Source of the DNA: Streptomyces sp. YS415
GTDB lineage: Bacteria > Actinomycetota > Actinomycetes > Streptomycetales > Streptomycetaceae
Assembly (NCBI RefSeq): GCF_023544665.1
Contig: NZ_JAMJFL010000004.1
Coordinates: 1-64,000 of the forward strand
Length of the DNA stretch: 64,000 nt
Direction: 5' to 3'
Shown here one piece after another: positions 25,251 to 36,623 of the stretch. Every line of letters begins with the position of its first letter. Positions within the stretch are counted from its first letter, which is position 1. The translations under genes and the position numbers were made by a program. Below the pieces are notes generated by a model. The model was not told the origin of the DNA, did no database searches, and saw only the letters and a list, made by a program, of their open reading frames with translations.

Positions 25251-25475
25251 TCAGCCTCCGCCGTCCATGGCCTCGGCCAGGCTGCGCGGCCGCATGTCGG
25301 TCCAGGACCGGTCGATGTGGTCCAGGCACGCCTGCCGGGTGTCGGCGGGGTGGGCGACGGTCCAGCCGTCGGGGACGTCGGCGAAGACGGGCCACAACGA
25401 GTGCTGGCCCTCGTCATTGACGAGCACCAGGAAGCGGCCCTCGTCGTCGTCGAACGGATTGGTGGCATGCGTCAT
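25251..25475 (-). CDS. MbtH-like protein, adenylation-domain partner
   Basis: 74 residues from the ATG 25475 (GGAG upstream). The signature is complete: [19 protein letters not shown], then [16 protein letters not shown], then WTDMRPRSL. MbtH proteins bind NRPS adenylation domains and make them soluble and active. Only one NRPS is nearby, so it serves the protein encoded at 28109-35584. It is separated from the exporter gene by about 294 bases without a recognised gene. Confidence 0.95.
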   Translation of the reverse strand: MTHATNPFDDDEGRFLVLVNDEGQHSLWPVFADVPDGWTVAHPADTRQACLDHIDRSWTDMRPRSLAEAMDGGG

Positions 25476-25769
25476 TTCGGTTCTCCGGGTTCTCGCGACA
25501 CGCGATACGTGGTCCGCGGCTCGCGCACTGACGAGCCGTGCGCTGTGAGCGGGCGGGGCGAAGGAGTGAACGTCACGATCGGCCGTGCGGACAGGAATGT
25601 CCGGCGCGGTACAGGGCTCGACCCGCGCCCGCTCCTCGACCAAGGGCTGGCGCGGCGACGGCCTGGAAAAGGGGATCTGATATCCATCTTGCCAGGTCAA
25701 CGGCGGTTCCAGGAGACTCGGCAGGTGTTGCCACCCGAACGAATGACGAACAGCTGAACGGCTCGTCCG
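25476..25769. other. Intergenic stretch between MbtH and exporter genes
   Basis: About 294 bases without a convincing gene on either strand. On the minus strand TTGACC occurs at 25700-25695, but no good -10 follows at 16-18 bases. The segment may hold a separate promoter for the MbtH/ACAD pair. I see no strong hairpin with a T-run. Confidence 0.4.
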
Positions 25770-28112
25770 TCAGGCGACGGTCGGGGTGCCGGCCTGGAGT
25801 TGCCACAGGGTGGTGTAGGTGCCCCCGCGGTTCACCAGCTCCTCGTGCGTGCCCTGTTCGGCCACCAGGCCGCCCGGGTTCATGACGTAGATCTGGTCGG
25901 CGCTCTGGACGGTGGACAGCCGGTGGGCGATGACCACCATCGTGCGGTCCGAGCCGAACACGTGCAGGGCCCGCTGGATGGTGGCCTCCGTCTCGTTGTC
26001 GACGGCGGAGGTGGCCTCGTCGAGGATGATGACCGGGGGGTCGCGCAGGATCGTGCGGGCCAGGGCGATGCGCTGTTTCTGCCCTCCGGACAGCGCGGCG
26101 CCGCGCTCCCCGACGCGGGTGTCGTAGCCGTCGGGCAGGCTGTCGATGAAGGTGTCGGCGCCTGCCGTGCGGGCCGCGTCGAGGAGTTGTTCGTCGGTCG
26201 TGTCGAAGGAGCCGTAGCGGATGTTGTCCGCGATCGTCGCGTCGAACAGGAAGGGTTCCTGGGTGACGTATCCGATCGCGCGGCGCAGGTCGGGCAGGGC
26301 CAGGGTGCGCACGTCGGCGCCGTCGAGCAGGACCCGGCCCCGGTCGGGGTGGTGGAACCGCATGAGGAGTTTGGCGACGGTGGTCTTCCCCGCGCCGCTG
26401 GCGCCGACGATGCCGGTGGTGCGGCCGGGTGGGATGACGAGGGACGTGTCGCTGAGGGCGGGTGGGCGGCCGGGGTAGGAGAAGGTCACGTTCCGCAGTT
26501 CGATCTCGCCCTTCACCTGCTGCCGGGGCAACGGGCGTCCCTCTGTGGCGGGTTCGAGCGGCAGGCGGTGCAGGCGCTCCACCCGGTCCAGGGCGGTGAC
26601 GGTGCGCTGGTACTGGTCGGTGGTGCTGCCCAGCCGGGACAGTTTCAGCATGGCGATGCCCGGCATCTCGATCAGCGGGCCGAAGGCTGCGGTGGACAGG
26701 GTCCCGCGCAGCACGGCCGTACCGCCCAGCAGGACCGTGCCCACCAGGGCCGAGCCGCCGGCCAGGCGCAGGATCTGCGGCGGGATGGCGGAGCTGCGAC
26801 TGCTGGCGCGGTTGGCTTCGCTGCACTCGCGGTTGAACTCCGTGATGCGGGCGATCTCATGCTCTTCGGTGACGGCGGACTTGATGGTGGTGTGGGCGTA
26901 GAGGTTCTCGGTAATGCGGCCGTTCAGCCGGGCCCGGCGTTCGTCGGAGGCGGTGTGGTGGGCGACGGCGCGTTCGTGGAAGCGGAAGGAGAGCCAGGCG
27001 ACGACCGGAATGGGGACGAACGCAATCCAGGCGATCTGCGGGGCGAGCAGCAGGAAGGCCGGGACGAGCAGTGCGAGGCTGGCGACCATCTGCACGACGT
27101 CGTTCATGTTGGAGGCGACGAAGGTGCTGAGCTGGCCGATGTCCTCGGACAGGACGCTGTTGACCCGGCTGACGCGTTCCTTCTCCAGCTCGGAGGGCGC
27201 CACCCGCTGGACGTGCTCGTAGGTGCGGGTGCGCCAGTCGTCCTCGATGGTCTGCGCGAGCTGCCGCCAGGCGACGCTGGCGCCGTAGCCGAAGGCCGCC
27301 ATGGCGAGGCAGGCGGCGCCGGCGGCACCGACGAGGAGCCCCAACTGGCTGCTCACCCCGGCCACCCCGTAACCGGCCAGGGTCGAGCTGCCGCCCTTGG
27401 CGACCAGCAGCACGATCGACGGGCTGAGGGCGAACAGGGCCATCTCCGCCAGCTGCGAGAGACCGGACAGCACCGCGGCCAGGGCGAACTTGCGTTTGTG
27501 GGGGCCGATGATGCGGCGCAGGGGATGGCGGTGCGCCGCGGCTTCGTCGCCGGTGCCGCCGGCGCGGTCGGATCTGCGCCAGGCTCTGCGGACGATTCCC
27601 ACCGTGGCCGCGGTGGTCAGCCCCAGCATGAGGAGGGGTCTGCTGAACACCCGCAGCAAGAAGGGCCCGCCGACGACGGCCGCCGCCACGGCGCCACCGG
27701 CCGCGGCGATCCTCGGCAGCCAGCGTCCACTGCCTGCCCTCGGTGCTCGGGGCGTCGGAGCCGGGCGTGGCGCCGCGGGCCCGTCCGCGCGGGGACGTAC
27801 CACCGTCGAGAGGAGGGCCGTCAGGGTCAGGGACACGGCCTGCCGCAACAGCCGGGCGGCCTCGCGCGAGCTGACCGTACGGTCGTGCCGCAGCAGTACC
27901 CGGCCGGTGACCGGGCTGGCGTGCACCTCCTCGATGCCCGGCGACTGAAGGAGCGTGGCCTCGGTCAGCCGTGCCGCGGCGGGTCTGCCCTTGAGGAGGT
28001 CGATCTCCCAGCGTTGGCGGCCGGGCACGATCGAACGGGGCTGCATCCGCGCACGGGTGGGAGTCAGCCGGGTCATCGGCCGATGGGCCGGCGGGCTTTC
28101 CAGCAGGGTCAT
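25770..28112 (-). CDS. ABC exporter (fused permease/ATPase) with HMA-like N-terminal domain
   Basis: 780 residues from the ATG 28112, which overlaps the NRPS stop (ATGA). Residues about 30-95 ([20 protein letters not shown]...[25 protein letters not shown]) resemble a metal-ATPase HMA-type domain, unusual for an exporter. A six-helix permease domain spans about 190-500. The ATPase has Walker [10 protein letters not shown], signature LSGGQKQR, Walker [13 protein letters not shown] and the switch IAHRLST. It is a half-transporter that should dimerise in the membrane. Coupling to the NRPS gene argues that it exports the peptide product. Confidence 0.92.
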   Translation of the reverse strand: MTLLESPPAHRPMTRLTPTRARMQPRSIVPGRQRWEIDLLKGRPAAARLTEATLLQSPGIEEVHASPVTGRVLLRHDRTVSSREAARLLRQAVSLTLTALLSTVVRPRADGPAAPRPAPTPRAPRAGSGRWLPRIAAAGGAVAAAVVGGPFLLRVFSRPLLMLGLTTAATVGIVRRAWRRSDRAGGTGDEAAAHRHPLRRIIGPHKRKFALAAVLSGLSQLAEMALFALSPSIVLLVAKGGSSTLAGYGVAGVSSQLGLLVGAAGAACLAMAAFGYGASVAWRQLAQTIEDDWRTRTYEHVQRVAPSELEKERVSRVNSVLSEDIGQLSTFVASNMNDVVQMVASLALLVPAFLLLAPQIAWIAFVPIPVVAWLSFRFHERAVAHHTASDERRARLNGRITENLYAHTTIKSAVTEEHEIARITEFNRECSEANRASSRSSAIPPQILRLAGGSALVGTVLLGGTAVLRGTLSTAAFGPLIEMPGIAMLKLSRLGSTTDQYQRTVTALDRVERLHRLPLEPATEGRPLPRQQVKGEIELRNVTFSYPGRPPALSDTSLVIPPGRTTGIVGASGAGKTTVAKLLMRFHHPDRGRVLLDGADVRTLALPDLRRAIGYVTQEPFLFDATIADNIRYGSFDTTDEQLLDAARTAGADTFIDSLPDGYDTRVGERGAALSGGQKQRIALARTILRDPPVIILDEATSAVDNETEATIQRALHVFGSDRTMVVIAHRLSTVQSADQIYVMNPGGLVAEQGTHEELVNRGGTYTTLWQLQAGTPTVA

Positions 28113-31100
28113 CGCGTCCCTCGCTCGTCCACGAACCGCCAGTAGCGGGAAACCGCGGCCTCGTCGATCTCCGGGATCACCACGCCCAGCCGTCGCAGCC
28201 GTCGGACCGTGCGCTCGTTGGCGAACTCCAGGCCCGGCTGCCGCACGCCCTGTGCCGTGTCGGCGTACTCCTCCAAGTACGCCTGGTAGGGGGCGATCGG
28301 CAGGTCCTGTCCGTGTTCGGTCGCGCGGCGCAGGCGGTGCAGCCAGTCGGTGAGCGGGAGCGGTTCGGTGTGGGTGCCGTGCAGCCGGTCGTAGCCGGCC
28401 ATGAAGACGCCGGGGCCGGTCCTGCGCGGATGGTGGAGGTGGTGCACGAGATCGGTCCCGTCGGTGTCGAGGAGCAGCGCTACGACGGCGGCGGCGAGGA
28501 CGTCGACGGGGAGCAGGTACTCCTCGAGCTCCGGGTCGACCGGATGGCAGCCCAGCGCCGCGCAGCTGGTGAGCAGCCGGGAGAACATGTCGTCCGTGCT
28601 GATGGCGCCGGACGCGGAATGTGCCCAGACGCGGCCGAGGCGATGGATGCCGCCGCTCGCTCCCCGTTCGAAGGCACGCTCCACCAGTCGCTCGGCGACC
28701 CACTTGCTCGCCGCGTATCCCCGGCCGTAGGGGTGCCGTTCGGCCTCGATCGGGGAGTCCTCCTCGACCGGCCGGGATGCCTCCGCACCGGAGCGGAACA
28801 CCCCGAGCGTGGACAGCTGGTGGAACGCCTTCGGCCGGCCTTCGCCCGCCAGGTGCAGCAGGGTCCGGGTGCCGTCGACGTTGGCCGGCTTCAACCGGGC
28901 GTAGGGGGACAGGTGATGGACGTGGGCGCCGCTGTGCACGATGGTGTCGACCGTCTCCCGCAGCCGCGCCCAGTGCGCCGGGCCCGTGCCGAGGTCCACC
29001 GCGGTGAGGTCTCCACGCACGATGCGCACACGCGGATCGTCCACCGTCACGGTGATGCCGTACGTCCGCAGGGCCTCGGCCAGCCGCTCGCGTGCCTCGG
29101 TGTCGGTGCGTGCCCGGACGAGGCAGTGCACTTGGGCCGTTGTCCGGTGCAGGAGTTCGGCCAGGAGGAAGGCGCCGACGAAGCCGGTGGCTCCGGTGAG
29201 CAGGATGTCCTGGGGGTCACCGGTGCGCCGGGGGTCGGAGCCGAAGCGCAGGGTGGGGCTGAGTCTCGCTTCCGTGTCGGGGACGTAGGAGGGTGTGGTC
29301 GCGGCGCCGGTCTGCAGGTGCCGGGCCAGTCCCGCCGGGGTCGGTGCCTCCAGGAGGGCCGACAGGCCGAAGGGCACGGACAGGGCGTCGCCGATCCGGC
29401 TGGCCAGCCGGGTGGCGAGCAGGGAGTGGCCGCCCAGGGCGAAGAAGTCGTCGTCGACGCCGACCGCGGGCAGGTCCAGCACCTCGGCGAACAGGTCGCA
29501 CAGGGTCCGTTCCGCGGGGGTGTCGGGGGCCCGGCCGCCGCCGGCGCCGGAGGCGAAGTCCGGTGGGGGCAGGGCGCGGCGGTCGAGCTTTCCGTTCGGG
29601 GTCAGGGGCAGAGCGTCCAGGGTGGTGACCGCGGACGGCACCATGTGGGCGGGCACGCGCGCCCGGAGGAAGGCCCGCAGCTCGTCGGGGTCGATCCCGG
29701 CCCCGCTGACGGGCACCGCGTAGGCGGCCAGCCGGGTGTCTCCGCGGTGGTCGCCGCGTGCGATCACGGCGGCGTGGGCGACGCGGGGATGGGTGGCGAG
29801 GACGGTTTCGATCTCACCGGGTTCGACGCGGTGGCCGCGGACCTTGACCTGGTCGTCCGCGCGGCCCGCGAAGACGAGGAGGCCATCGCCGCGCCGCCGC
29901 ACGAGGTCGCCGGTGCGATACATCCGGCTCCCCGGCGGGCCGTACGGATCGGCCACGAACCGGTGGGCCGTCGCACCCGGGCGGCGCAGATAGCCGCGTG
30001 CCAGTCCGGCGCCCGCGACGTACAGTTCGCCGGTCACCCCGGGCGGCACCGGCCGCAGCGCGGCGTCCAGGACGTAGGCACGGCTTCCGGGGACCGGCTC
30101 CCCGAGGACAGGACTCGGGGCGGCGTCGAGGCGCACCTGGAGCGCGTCCACGGTGAACTCGGTCGGCCCGTACATGTTGTGGGCCACCAGCCCGTCCACC
30201 GCCCGCAGTTCGGCCCACAGTGGCTCGGGCAGCTCCTCACCGCCGAGCACGGCCACGCCCGGCCGCCACCGTTCGCCGCTGAACAGGCCCCGGTCGTACA
30301 GGATGCGCAGGTACGAGGGGGTCGCGTCGACGGTGTCGATGCGGTGCCGGACCACCCAGGCGACGAACCGGTCCGCGTCCATCCAGGTGCCGGTGTCGGG
30401 AACATGCAGCTCATGACCGGCCGTCAGGGCGGCGAGCTGGCCCCAGGAGGCGTCGAACGACACGGAGGCGGTCAGTGCGACCCGCAGCGGCCGGCCCCCC
30501 AGCCGCTCGGAGGCCGGGGCGAAGACCCGCTCCCGGTACTGCGCGGCGAGGTTGGCCACGCTCGCGTGGCGGGCGACGACTCCCTTGGGCGCCCCGGTCG
30601 ACCCCGAGGTGTAGATGACGTAGGCGGGATGGCCTGGCGACAACCTTGTCACCGGGTCGCTGTCGGGCAGCCCCTTGAGCGCCTGCTCTGTCTCCGGGGT
30701 GCCCAGGAGCAGCGTGGGCGTCCCCGGTGCGACGGCGGTGGCCGTGTCGGTGAGCAGCAGCACCGGCTTGGCGTCGGCGACCATGGCGGTGAGCCGCGGG
30801 GGCGGGTACTCCGGGTCGAGCGGCAGGTAGGCGGCCCCCGCCTTGAGCACGGCGAGCAGGGCCACGACGAGGTCGTGCGAACGCGGCAGGGCTACCGCGA
30901 CCACGTCCTCGGGTCCCACCCCGCGCGCGGTCAGGGCGTGCGCGAGTCGGTTCGCCCGGGCGTTCAGCTCCCCGTACGTCGACGTGACGTCTTCCGCCAC
31001 TACGGCGACCGCGTCGGGCGCGGCACGCACGCGTGCGTGGAAGAGCTCGGGAATCGTGCCCGTGGCCACCGCGGGCCGGCCAGGGTCGTGGAGCAAGTGA

Positions 31101-34100
31101 CGGCGTTCAGTGGCAGACAGGACGTCGAGGTGGCTGAGCGGACGGTCCGGGTCTCGTACGACCGCCTGCAGCAGCCGTACCCAGCGCGCGGCCAAGTCCT
31201 CGACCGTGGCGTGGTCGAAGAGGTCGGTCGCGTAGTCGAGGGTGGCATGCAGACCGAGACATGCGCCCTGCGCGGAGCGCTTCTCGTAGACCCCGATGTC
31301 CAGGTCGAACTTGGCGGTCTCGGTCGGTACCGCAAGCGGGGAGGCCTCCAGGCCCGGAAGCCGGAGTACCGCGCCCTCGTCGGCATCGAGGGAGAGGGCG
31401 ACCTGGAACAGCGGGTGCCGGGCGGGCGACCGGGGCGGGGCGAGCGCCTCGACGACCTGCTCGAAGGGCGTGTCCTGGTGGGCGTAGGCGGCCAGCGCGC
31501 TGCGGCGGACGCGCTCCAGCAGCCGGGTGAAGGCGGGGTCCCCGGAGGTGTCGGTGCGCAGCACCAGGGTGTTGACGAAGAAGCCCACCAGGTCGTCCAG
31601 TGCCTCGTCGTTGCGCCCGGCGATCACGCTGCCGACGGGCACGTCGGTGCCCGCGCCCAGCTTCGTCAGGAGCGCGGCCAGCCCGGCGTGCAGCACCATG
31701 AAGAGGCTGGCTCCGGACCGGCGGGCCAGCTCGGTCAGTGCCGTGTGCAGCTCCGGGTCGATCGTCAGGCGGACCCGGGCACCGCTGTGGGATGCGACGG
31801 CCGGGCGCGGGCGGTCGTAAGGAAGGGTGAGTTCCTCGGGCAGGCCCGCCAGCGTCTCGCGCCAGTGGTCGAGTTGGCTGGCGAGCACTCCGTCGGGCTC
31901 GCTCAGGAGCCGACGCTGCCACAGGGCGTAGTCGGTGTAACGGACGGGCAGGGGCGCCCAGTCGGGTGTGCGGCCCTGGCTGCGAGCGGTGTAGGCCGTG
32001 GCCAGGTCGCGGGCGAGTGGTGTCAGGGACCAGCCGTCGGCGGCGATGTGATGGATCGCGATCACGAGGACGTGCTCGGCGGGACCCAGCGCGAACAGCT
32101 CGGCGCGCAGGGGCGGTTCGACCGCCACGTCGAAGGGGTAGCGGACGGCGTCGAGCAGCCGGGCGTGCAGGGCCTCCTCGTCGTCCACGTCGGTCACCGG
32201 CAGCGCGGTGCGTACGGCGTCGGCGTCGGCGTGGAGGATCCGCTGGAAGGGCTCGCCGTCGACGTCCCCGTACACCGTGCGCAGGCTCTCGTGGCGGCTC
32301 ACGACGTCACCGAGCGCCTGCTCCAGTGCTGTCCGGTCGAGGCGGCCGGACAGGCGTTGCACCAGGGGGATGTTGTAGGTGGCGCCGGGTCCTTCGACCT
32401 GGTGGAGGTACCACAGGCGCCGCTGCGCGAACGACAGCGGAGTGCGGTCGGGTCGTTCCTGGACGGTCAGGGGCGGGCGGGTCGTGTCCGCGAGGTCGAG
32501 CCTGGAGGCGAGCAGGGCGGCCGTGGGCGCGTCGAACAGCGCGCTGAGGGTGAGGTCCACGCCGAGGACGGCGCGGATGCGGGAGACCAGGCGGATCGCC
32601 AGCAGGGAATGCCCGCCGGCGTCGAAGAAGTGGGTGTCCGGGCCGACCCGGGACCGGCCCAGAGCCTCGGCGAACAGTTCGCACAGCAGCTGTTCGCGCG
32701 GGCTGCGGGGCGCGCGCGAAGGCGGTAGCTCCAGCTGGTCGTCGTCCGGGGCGGGCAGGGCGTCGCGGTCCAGCTTGTCGTTCGGCGTGCGCGGGAGCTC
32801 GTCCAGCCGCACGAACACGGAGGGCACCATGTGCTCGGGCAGGCTCTGACGCAGGCGCTCCCGCAGCGCCCCCGGCCGGGTGGCGTCCTCGTCCCCTACG
32901 ACATAGGCGACGAGCCTGAGATCACTGGGCCCCCGGCCCGGCCGGGCCAGCACGGCTGCCTGCGTCACCCCAGGGCAGGCCGTCAATGCGGCCTCCACCT
33001 CCCCCGGTTCGATGCGGAATCCGCGCACCTTGACCTGGTGATCGGCGCGGCCGACGTACTCCAGCTGGCCGTCGGACCGCCACCGCACCACGTCGCCCGT
33101 CCGGTACATCCGGCTGCCAGGGGGCCCGTACGGGTCGGCCACGAAGCGGGAGGCCGTCAGCGCCGGTCGGCGCAGATATCCGCGCCCCAGCGACAGCCCG
33201 GCGATGTACAACTCCCCTGCGGCACCCACCGGCACCGGGTCCAGGGTGCCGGTGAGCACGTAGAGGCGGCTGCCGGAGGTCGGATAACCGATCGGCGGCA
33301 CCGCGCCCGAGGGCACCAGTAGCGTGCTCAGGGACGCCATGACCGTGGCTTCGGACGGCCCGTACGCGTTCAGCATGCGCCGGCCCGGCGCCCAGCGCGC
33401 CACCAGCCCCGGCGGACACGCCTCGCCGGCCACCTGCACGGTCGGGACATGCACGTCCGTCTCGGGCAGCGCCGCCAGCACCGAGGGCGGTACGACCGCA
33501 TGCGTGAGCGGAGTGCCGTCGGTGAGGGCGGAGACGGGATCGGCCGCCGGGGCGACCACCAGCGTGGCCCCGTTCAGCACGGTGGCATACAGCTCCAGCA
33601 CGGAGGCGTCGAAGCTGGGCGAGGCGAATTGCAGGACCCTGCTTCCGGGGGTGATCGCCCAGCCTTGTCCCTGGAATGCCGCCATGGAGGCGATGCCCGT
33701 GTGCGTCACCACCACGCCCTTGGGTTTCCCGGTGGAACCCGAGGTGTAGATCACGTACGCCGGATGCCGCGGGTCCACGGCCCGGCGCACGTCGGCCTCC
33801 GGCTGCCTCTGCGACAGTTCCGCCACGAGGCCCCGGTCCTCGATCACCAGGGCCGGGCGGGCGTCGGCCAGCATGTACTGCTTGCGCGCCGCCGGATACG
33901 CCGGGTCCACCGGCATGAAGGCGGCCCCGGCCTTGAGCACACCGAGGTGCGCCACGACCAGTTCGGCCGACCGGGGCAGCGCGAGGGCGACCACGTCCTC
34001 GGGCCCGACCCCTGTGCCGACAAGGGCGTGCGCGAACCTGTTGGCGCGCGCGTTCAGCTCCGCGTACGTCAGCGACGTCCCGTCGGCCACCAGGGCCGTC

Positions 34101-35584
34101 GCGTCCGGGGCGCGGCGCACCTGCTCCTCGAACAGGGCCGGAACGGTCGCGGCCGGACTGCCCGCCGCGGTGGCGTCGCCGAGGTCGAGGAGGCGTCGGC
34201 GTTCGTCCTCCGTCAGGACGTCGAGCGAGCCGACCGGCAGGTCGGGATCCAGGTCCGACATGTCCGCCAGGAGGCGCAGCAGACGCTGCTGGGTGTCGAG
34301 CAGGTCCTCCCGGCCGTGTGCGCCGGGCGCGGCGTGCAGTCGCATGTGCGGCCCGGATCCGTCCCGGCGGTCCCACACCATGATCAGCAGGTCGGCGCCG
34401 AGCGGGAAGGACAGGTTGTGCGGGATGCAGGGGTGCCCGGCGAAGGTGATGTTGTAGTCGAATCCGATGAGGTTGACGACGGGTGAGAACACGCTGCCGG
34501 GACCGCGGGACAGGCCGAGGTCGCGGTGCAGGTCCTCGGTGCGGTAGCGCTGGTGCTCCACCGCTGCGCTCATCTGCCGGTCGACCTGGGTCAGCAGGTC
34601 CCTGAGAGACATGTCGGGCCGGACCGTCAGGCGCAGCGGAACGCTGTTGGCCAGCATGCCCGGTGTCCGGTGGGCGGCCTCACCCACCCGGCCCGCGACG
34701 GTCAGCCCGATCACGATGTCCCCGGCGCCTGTCAGCCGGTGCGTGTACAGGGCGACAGCGGCGAACACGAACCGGAAGCGGGACACGCCCGTGCGGGAGG
34801 CCGCCTCCTTGAGTGCCCCCGGGCGCAGCAGCGGCAGCAACTCCGTCCGCGGAACCGGCCCTTGGGCATCGGCGTCGGCCGTGGGCGGCGCCTGCGTGCG
34901 CGTCCATCCCGACAACTCCCCTGCCCAGTAATCCCGGTCCCCGGCGCGCTCCTGGGACGCGTGGTAGTCCTGGTCGGCGCGGACCAGAGCGGACAGCGGG
35001 CCGAACGGGCAGGGGGCGGGCTCTGCCCCGTGGACCAGGGCGGTGTACACCTCGGCGACCCGGCGGGCCACCAGGGCGTAGCCATAGGCGTCCACGGCGG
35101 CGTGGTGGTAGGTGTGGTACCACCAGAACCGGTCGGGTGCGAGCTTGAACAGGGCGTAGCTGAACAGCGGTCCGGTGGCCACGTCCATGGGCCGGGCCAT
35201 GTCCTCGGAGATCCAGGCTCGGGCGGCCGTCTCCGGCGCGGGCTCGTCGCTGACGTCGACGAACGACAGCGTCCAGGGCAGTTCGCGCTCCAGGACCTGG
35301 GCGGGGCCGTCCTCACCGGGCACAAGGCGCACCCGTAACGCGTCGGTCTCGGCGACGACTTGGCGCAGGGCCGTCTCGAACAGACCCGGGTCGACGGGCC
35401 CTCGGATGTCGAGGTACTCCCCCAGGCGCAGGGCCGCGCCCAGGCGTGGGGAGTGCTGCTCGGCGAGCCACACCTCGCGCTGTCCCGCCGTCACCGGAAG
35501 GATCTCGGCCGCCGTATCAAGTCTCTGTTCCGGAGTTTGCGAATGGTCATCGACATGCTGAGCGGGAAACTGACGACGGGACAA
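28109..35584 (-). CDS. Two-module NRPS, C-A-T-C-A-T-reductase
   Basis: 2491 residues from a TTG at 35584 that follows AGGAGG by 8 bases; ATG 35647 and 35815 lack sites. Approximate order: C1 30-455 (HHAAVDAYG), A1 475-950 ([11 protein letters not shown]), T1 near 985 (DAGGHSLL), C2 1045-1480 (HHIAADGWS), A2 1500-1995 ([11 protein letters not shown]), T2 near 2048 (ALGGHSLL), reductase 2125-2491 ([14 protein letters not shown]). C1 resembles the EntF first C domain, suggesting an acyl or aryl starter. The reductase should release the dipeptide as aldehyde or alcohol. Specificity residues read by eye are D-A-L-V-Q-A-A-V-M for A1 and D-A-G-A-V-G-M-V-D for A2. The final Asp of A2 is seen in some Arg-type domains; the product is not identified. 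Confidence 0.95.
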   Translation of the reverse strand: MSRRQFPAQHVDDHSQTPEQRLDTAAEILPVTAGQREVWLAEQHSPRLGAALRLGEYLDIRGPVDPGLFETALRQVVAETDALRVRLVPGEDGPAQVLERELPWTLSFVDVSDEPAPETAARAWISEDMARPMDVATGPLFSYALFKLAPDRFWWYHTYHHAAVDAYGYALVARRVAEVYTALVHGAEPAPCPFGPLSALVRADQDYHASQERAGDRDYWAGELSGWTRTQAPPTADADAQGPVPRTELLPLLRPGALKEAASRTGVSRFRFVFAAVALYTHRLTGAGDIVIGLTVAGRVGEAAHRTPGMLANSVPLRLTVRPDMSLRDLLTQVDRQMSAAVEHQRYRTEDLHRDLGLSRGPGSVFSPVVNLIGFDYNITFAGHPCIPHNLSFPLGADLLIMVWDRRDGSGPHMRLHAAPGAHGREDLLDTQQRLLRLLADMSDLDPDLPVGSLDVLTEDERRRLLDLGDATAAGSPAATVPALFEEQVRRAPDATALVADGTSLTYAELNARANRFAHALVGTGVGPEDVVALALPRSAELVVAHLGVLKAGAAFMPVDPAYPAARKQYMLADARPALVIEDRGLVAELSQRQPEADVRRAVDPRHPAYVIYTSGSTGKPKGVVVTHTGIASMAAFQGQGWAITPGSRVLQFASPSFDASVLELYATVLNGATLVVAPAADPVSALTDGTPLTHAVVPPSVLAALPETDVHVPTVQVAGEACPPGLVARWAPGRRMLNAYGPSEATVMASLSTLLVPSGAVPPIGYPTSGSRLYVLTGTLDPVPVGAAGELYIAGLSLGRGYLRRPALTASRFVADPYGPPGSRMYRTGDVVRWRSDGQLEYVGRADHQVKVRGFRIEPGEVEAALTACPGVTQAAVLARPGRGPSDLRLVAYVVGDEDATRPGALRERLRQSLPEHMVPSVFVRLDELPRTPNDKLDRDALPAPDDDQLELPPSRAPRSPREQLLCELFAEALGRSRVGPDTHFFDAGGHSLLAIRLVSRIRAVLGVDLTLSALFDAPTAALLASRLDLADTTRPPLTVQERPDRTPLSFAQRRLWYLHQVEGPGATYNIPLVQRLSGRLDRTALEQALGDVVSRHESLRTVYGDVDGEPFQRILHADADAVRTALPVTDVDDEEALHARLLDAVRYPFDVAVEPPLRAELFALGPAEHVLVIAIHHIAADGWSLTPLARDLATAYTARSQGRTPDWAPLPVRYTDYALWQRRLLSEPDGVLASQLDHWRETLAGLPEELTLPYDRPRPAVASHSGARVRLTIDPELHTALTELARRSGASLFMVLHAGLAALLTKLGAGTDVPVGSVIAGRNDEALDDLVGFFVNTLVLRTDTSGDPAFTRLLERVRRSALAAYAHQDTPFEQVVEALAPPRSPARHPLFQVALSLDADEGAVLRLPGLEASPLAVPTETAKFDLDIGVYEKRSAQGACLGLHATLDYATDLFDHATVEDLAARWVRLLQAVVRDPDRPLSHLDVLSATERRHLLHDPGRPAVATGTIPELFHARVRAAPDAVAVVAEDVTSTYGELNARANRLAHALTARGVGPEDVVAVALPRSHDLVVALLAVLKAGAAYLPLDPEYPPPRLTAMVADAKPVLLLTDTATAVAPGTPTLLLGTPETEQALKGLPDSDPVTRLSPGHPAYVIYTSGSTGAPKGVVARHASVANLAAQYRERVFAPASERLGGRPLRVALTASVSFDASWGQLAALTAGHELHVPDTGTWMDADRFVAWVVRHRIDTVDATPSYLRILYDRGLFSGERWRPGVAVLGGEELPEPLWAELRAVDGLVAHNMYGPTEFTVDALQVRLDAAPSPVLGEPVPGSRAYVLDAALRPVPPGVTGELYVAGAGLARGYLRRPGATAHRFVADPYGPPGSRMYRTGDLVRRRGDGLLVFAGRADDQVKVRGHRVEPGEIETVLATHPRVAHAAVIARGDHRGDTRLAAYAVPVSGAGIDPDELRAFLRARVPAHMVPSAVTTLDALPLTPNGKLDRRALPPPDFASGAGGGRAPDTPAERTLCDLFAEVLDLPAVGVDDDFFALGGHSLLATRLASRIGDALSVPFGLSALLEAPTPAGLARHLQTGAATTPSYVPDTEARLSPTLRFGSDPRRTGDPQDILLTGATGFVGAFLLAELLHRTTAQVHCLVRARTDTEARERLAEALRTYGITVTVDDPRVRIVRGDLTAVDLGTGPAHWARLRETVDTIVHSGAHVHHLSPYARLKPANVDGTRTLLHLAGEGRPKAFHQLSTLGVFRSGAEASRPVEEDSPIEAERHPYGRGYAASKWVAERLVERAFERGASGGIHRLGRVWAHSASGAISTDDMFSRLLTSCAALGCHPVDPELEEYLLPVDVLAAAVVALLLDTDGTDLVHHLHHPRRTGPGVFMAGYDRLHGTHTEPLPLTDWLHRLRRATEHGQDLPIAPYQAYLEEYADTAQGVRQPGLEFANERTVRRLRRLGVVIPEIDEAAVSRYWRFVDERGTR

Positions 35585-35811
35585 ACGAGGTACCTCCTGT
35601 GGTGCCGGCGCCCCCTGATCACGGCCGGCCTTCGCCAGAACACCCATCGTGCCAGCTACCAGCGCATTCTCCGCGTCCGGAGCAACAGTGCCACCCAAAG
35701 GAATGACGCCTCCGGCGTGTTGTCCGGCCCGGTGAGCGAGCAGTGAGGGCGGTGACCGGAGGGCAGGAAGGCCTTGCTGCTTGCTGCTGCGTACGTCACT
35801 GCAGGGCGTTC

Positions 35812-36591
35812 TCACTCAGTGAGAGACCGGTTTCGTGGAGGTTGCGCGCTGCCGGCCAGCGCGCGGGAGATGCCCCGGGCCGCGGTGCGGACGACGGGGA
35901 CGACCGTCTGCGCCCGAGCGTCCTGGGGCACGATGACCGACAGTGCCGCCACCACCGCGCCGTCCGCACCACGCACGGGGGCGGCGACACCGAGGGCGTC
36001 GGCATGGACGAACCCGGGGCAGGACGCGTACCCCTGGCGGCGGACCTCGGCCAGCGTCGCCCGCAGCCCCGCGGAGGTGGCGGGGGTGGCCGGGGTGTAG
36101 GCGGTCAGCGGGCCGTCGCAGATCCGCTGCCGGAGGTCGGCGGGGCCGTGGGCCAGGAGGACCAGCCCGCTGGACGAGGCGTGCAGGGGCAGCCGCCCGG
36201 CGATCCGGGTGTAGTTGACCACCGCGTTCGGCGCCGAGAGGCGTTCGAGGAACAGCACCTCTTCCCCGTCGAGCACGCCGAGCTGCACATGGTGGCCGAC
36301 GACGTCGTGCACGCCCTCCATGAACGGCATGGCGTGATCGCGCAGCGACAGGGTCGGTGAGGCGCGGGTCACCAGCTCCCAGAGCCGCACACCGATCCTG
36401 ACCTTGCGGTCGGCGTCCCGGCTCAGGAATTCATGGGCGACGAGCTCGGCCACCAGCCGGGACGCCGTGGCCACGTGCAGCCCCGTCCGGCGGGCGATCT
36501 CGGAGACCGTCAGGGCCGGTTCGTCCTGGCTGAACGCCTCGAGGATGCGCGCCGCCCGGGAAAGCACCGACTCCTGGTGCGGTCTGTTCAT
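35812..36591 (-). CDS. IclR-family transcriptional regulator
   Basis: 259 residues from the ATG 36591 (GGAG at a suitable distance). The HTH is [40 protein letters not shown], and the effector domain includes [20 protein letters not shown] and the C-terminal [19 protein letters not shown]. IclR proteins bind small metabolites and often regulate carbon catabolism. It lies upstream of the NRPS gene on the same strand, 227 bases away, and downstream of a broken solute-binding protein. Its target could be either neighbour. Confidence 0.9.
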   Translation of the reverse strand: MNRPHQESVLSRAARILEAFSQDEPALTVSEIARRTGLHVATASRLVAELVAHEFLSRDADRKVRIGVRLWELVTRASPTLSLRDHAMPFMEGVHDVVGHHVQLGVLDGEEVLFLERLSAPNAVVNYTRIAGRLPLHASSSGLVLLAHGPADLRQRICDGPLTAYTPATPATSAGLRATLAEVRRQGYASCPGFVHADALGVAAPVRGADGAVVAALSVIVPQDARAQTVVPVVRTAARGISRALAGSAQPPRNRSLTE

Positions 36592-36623
36592 GGTGCTCCG
36601 CTCCGGTGAGGCCCGGGTGGATG

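Noticed and set aside
25573..25770. Frames between MbtH and the exporter
   Set aside because: No start site or recognisable motif; the Arg/Pro-rich translations look non-coding.
28313..32728. Very long plus-strand frame opposite the NRPS gene
   Set aside because: The minus-strand frame encodes recognised C, A, T and reductase motifs; the antisense frame is low-complexity and Gly/Val/Arg rich.
35585..35815. Upstream extension of the NRPS to 35815
   Set aside because: The extra residues are unlike a C domain and no ribosome binding site precedes those starts; the TTG at 35584 has AGGAGG.
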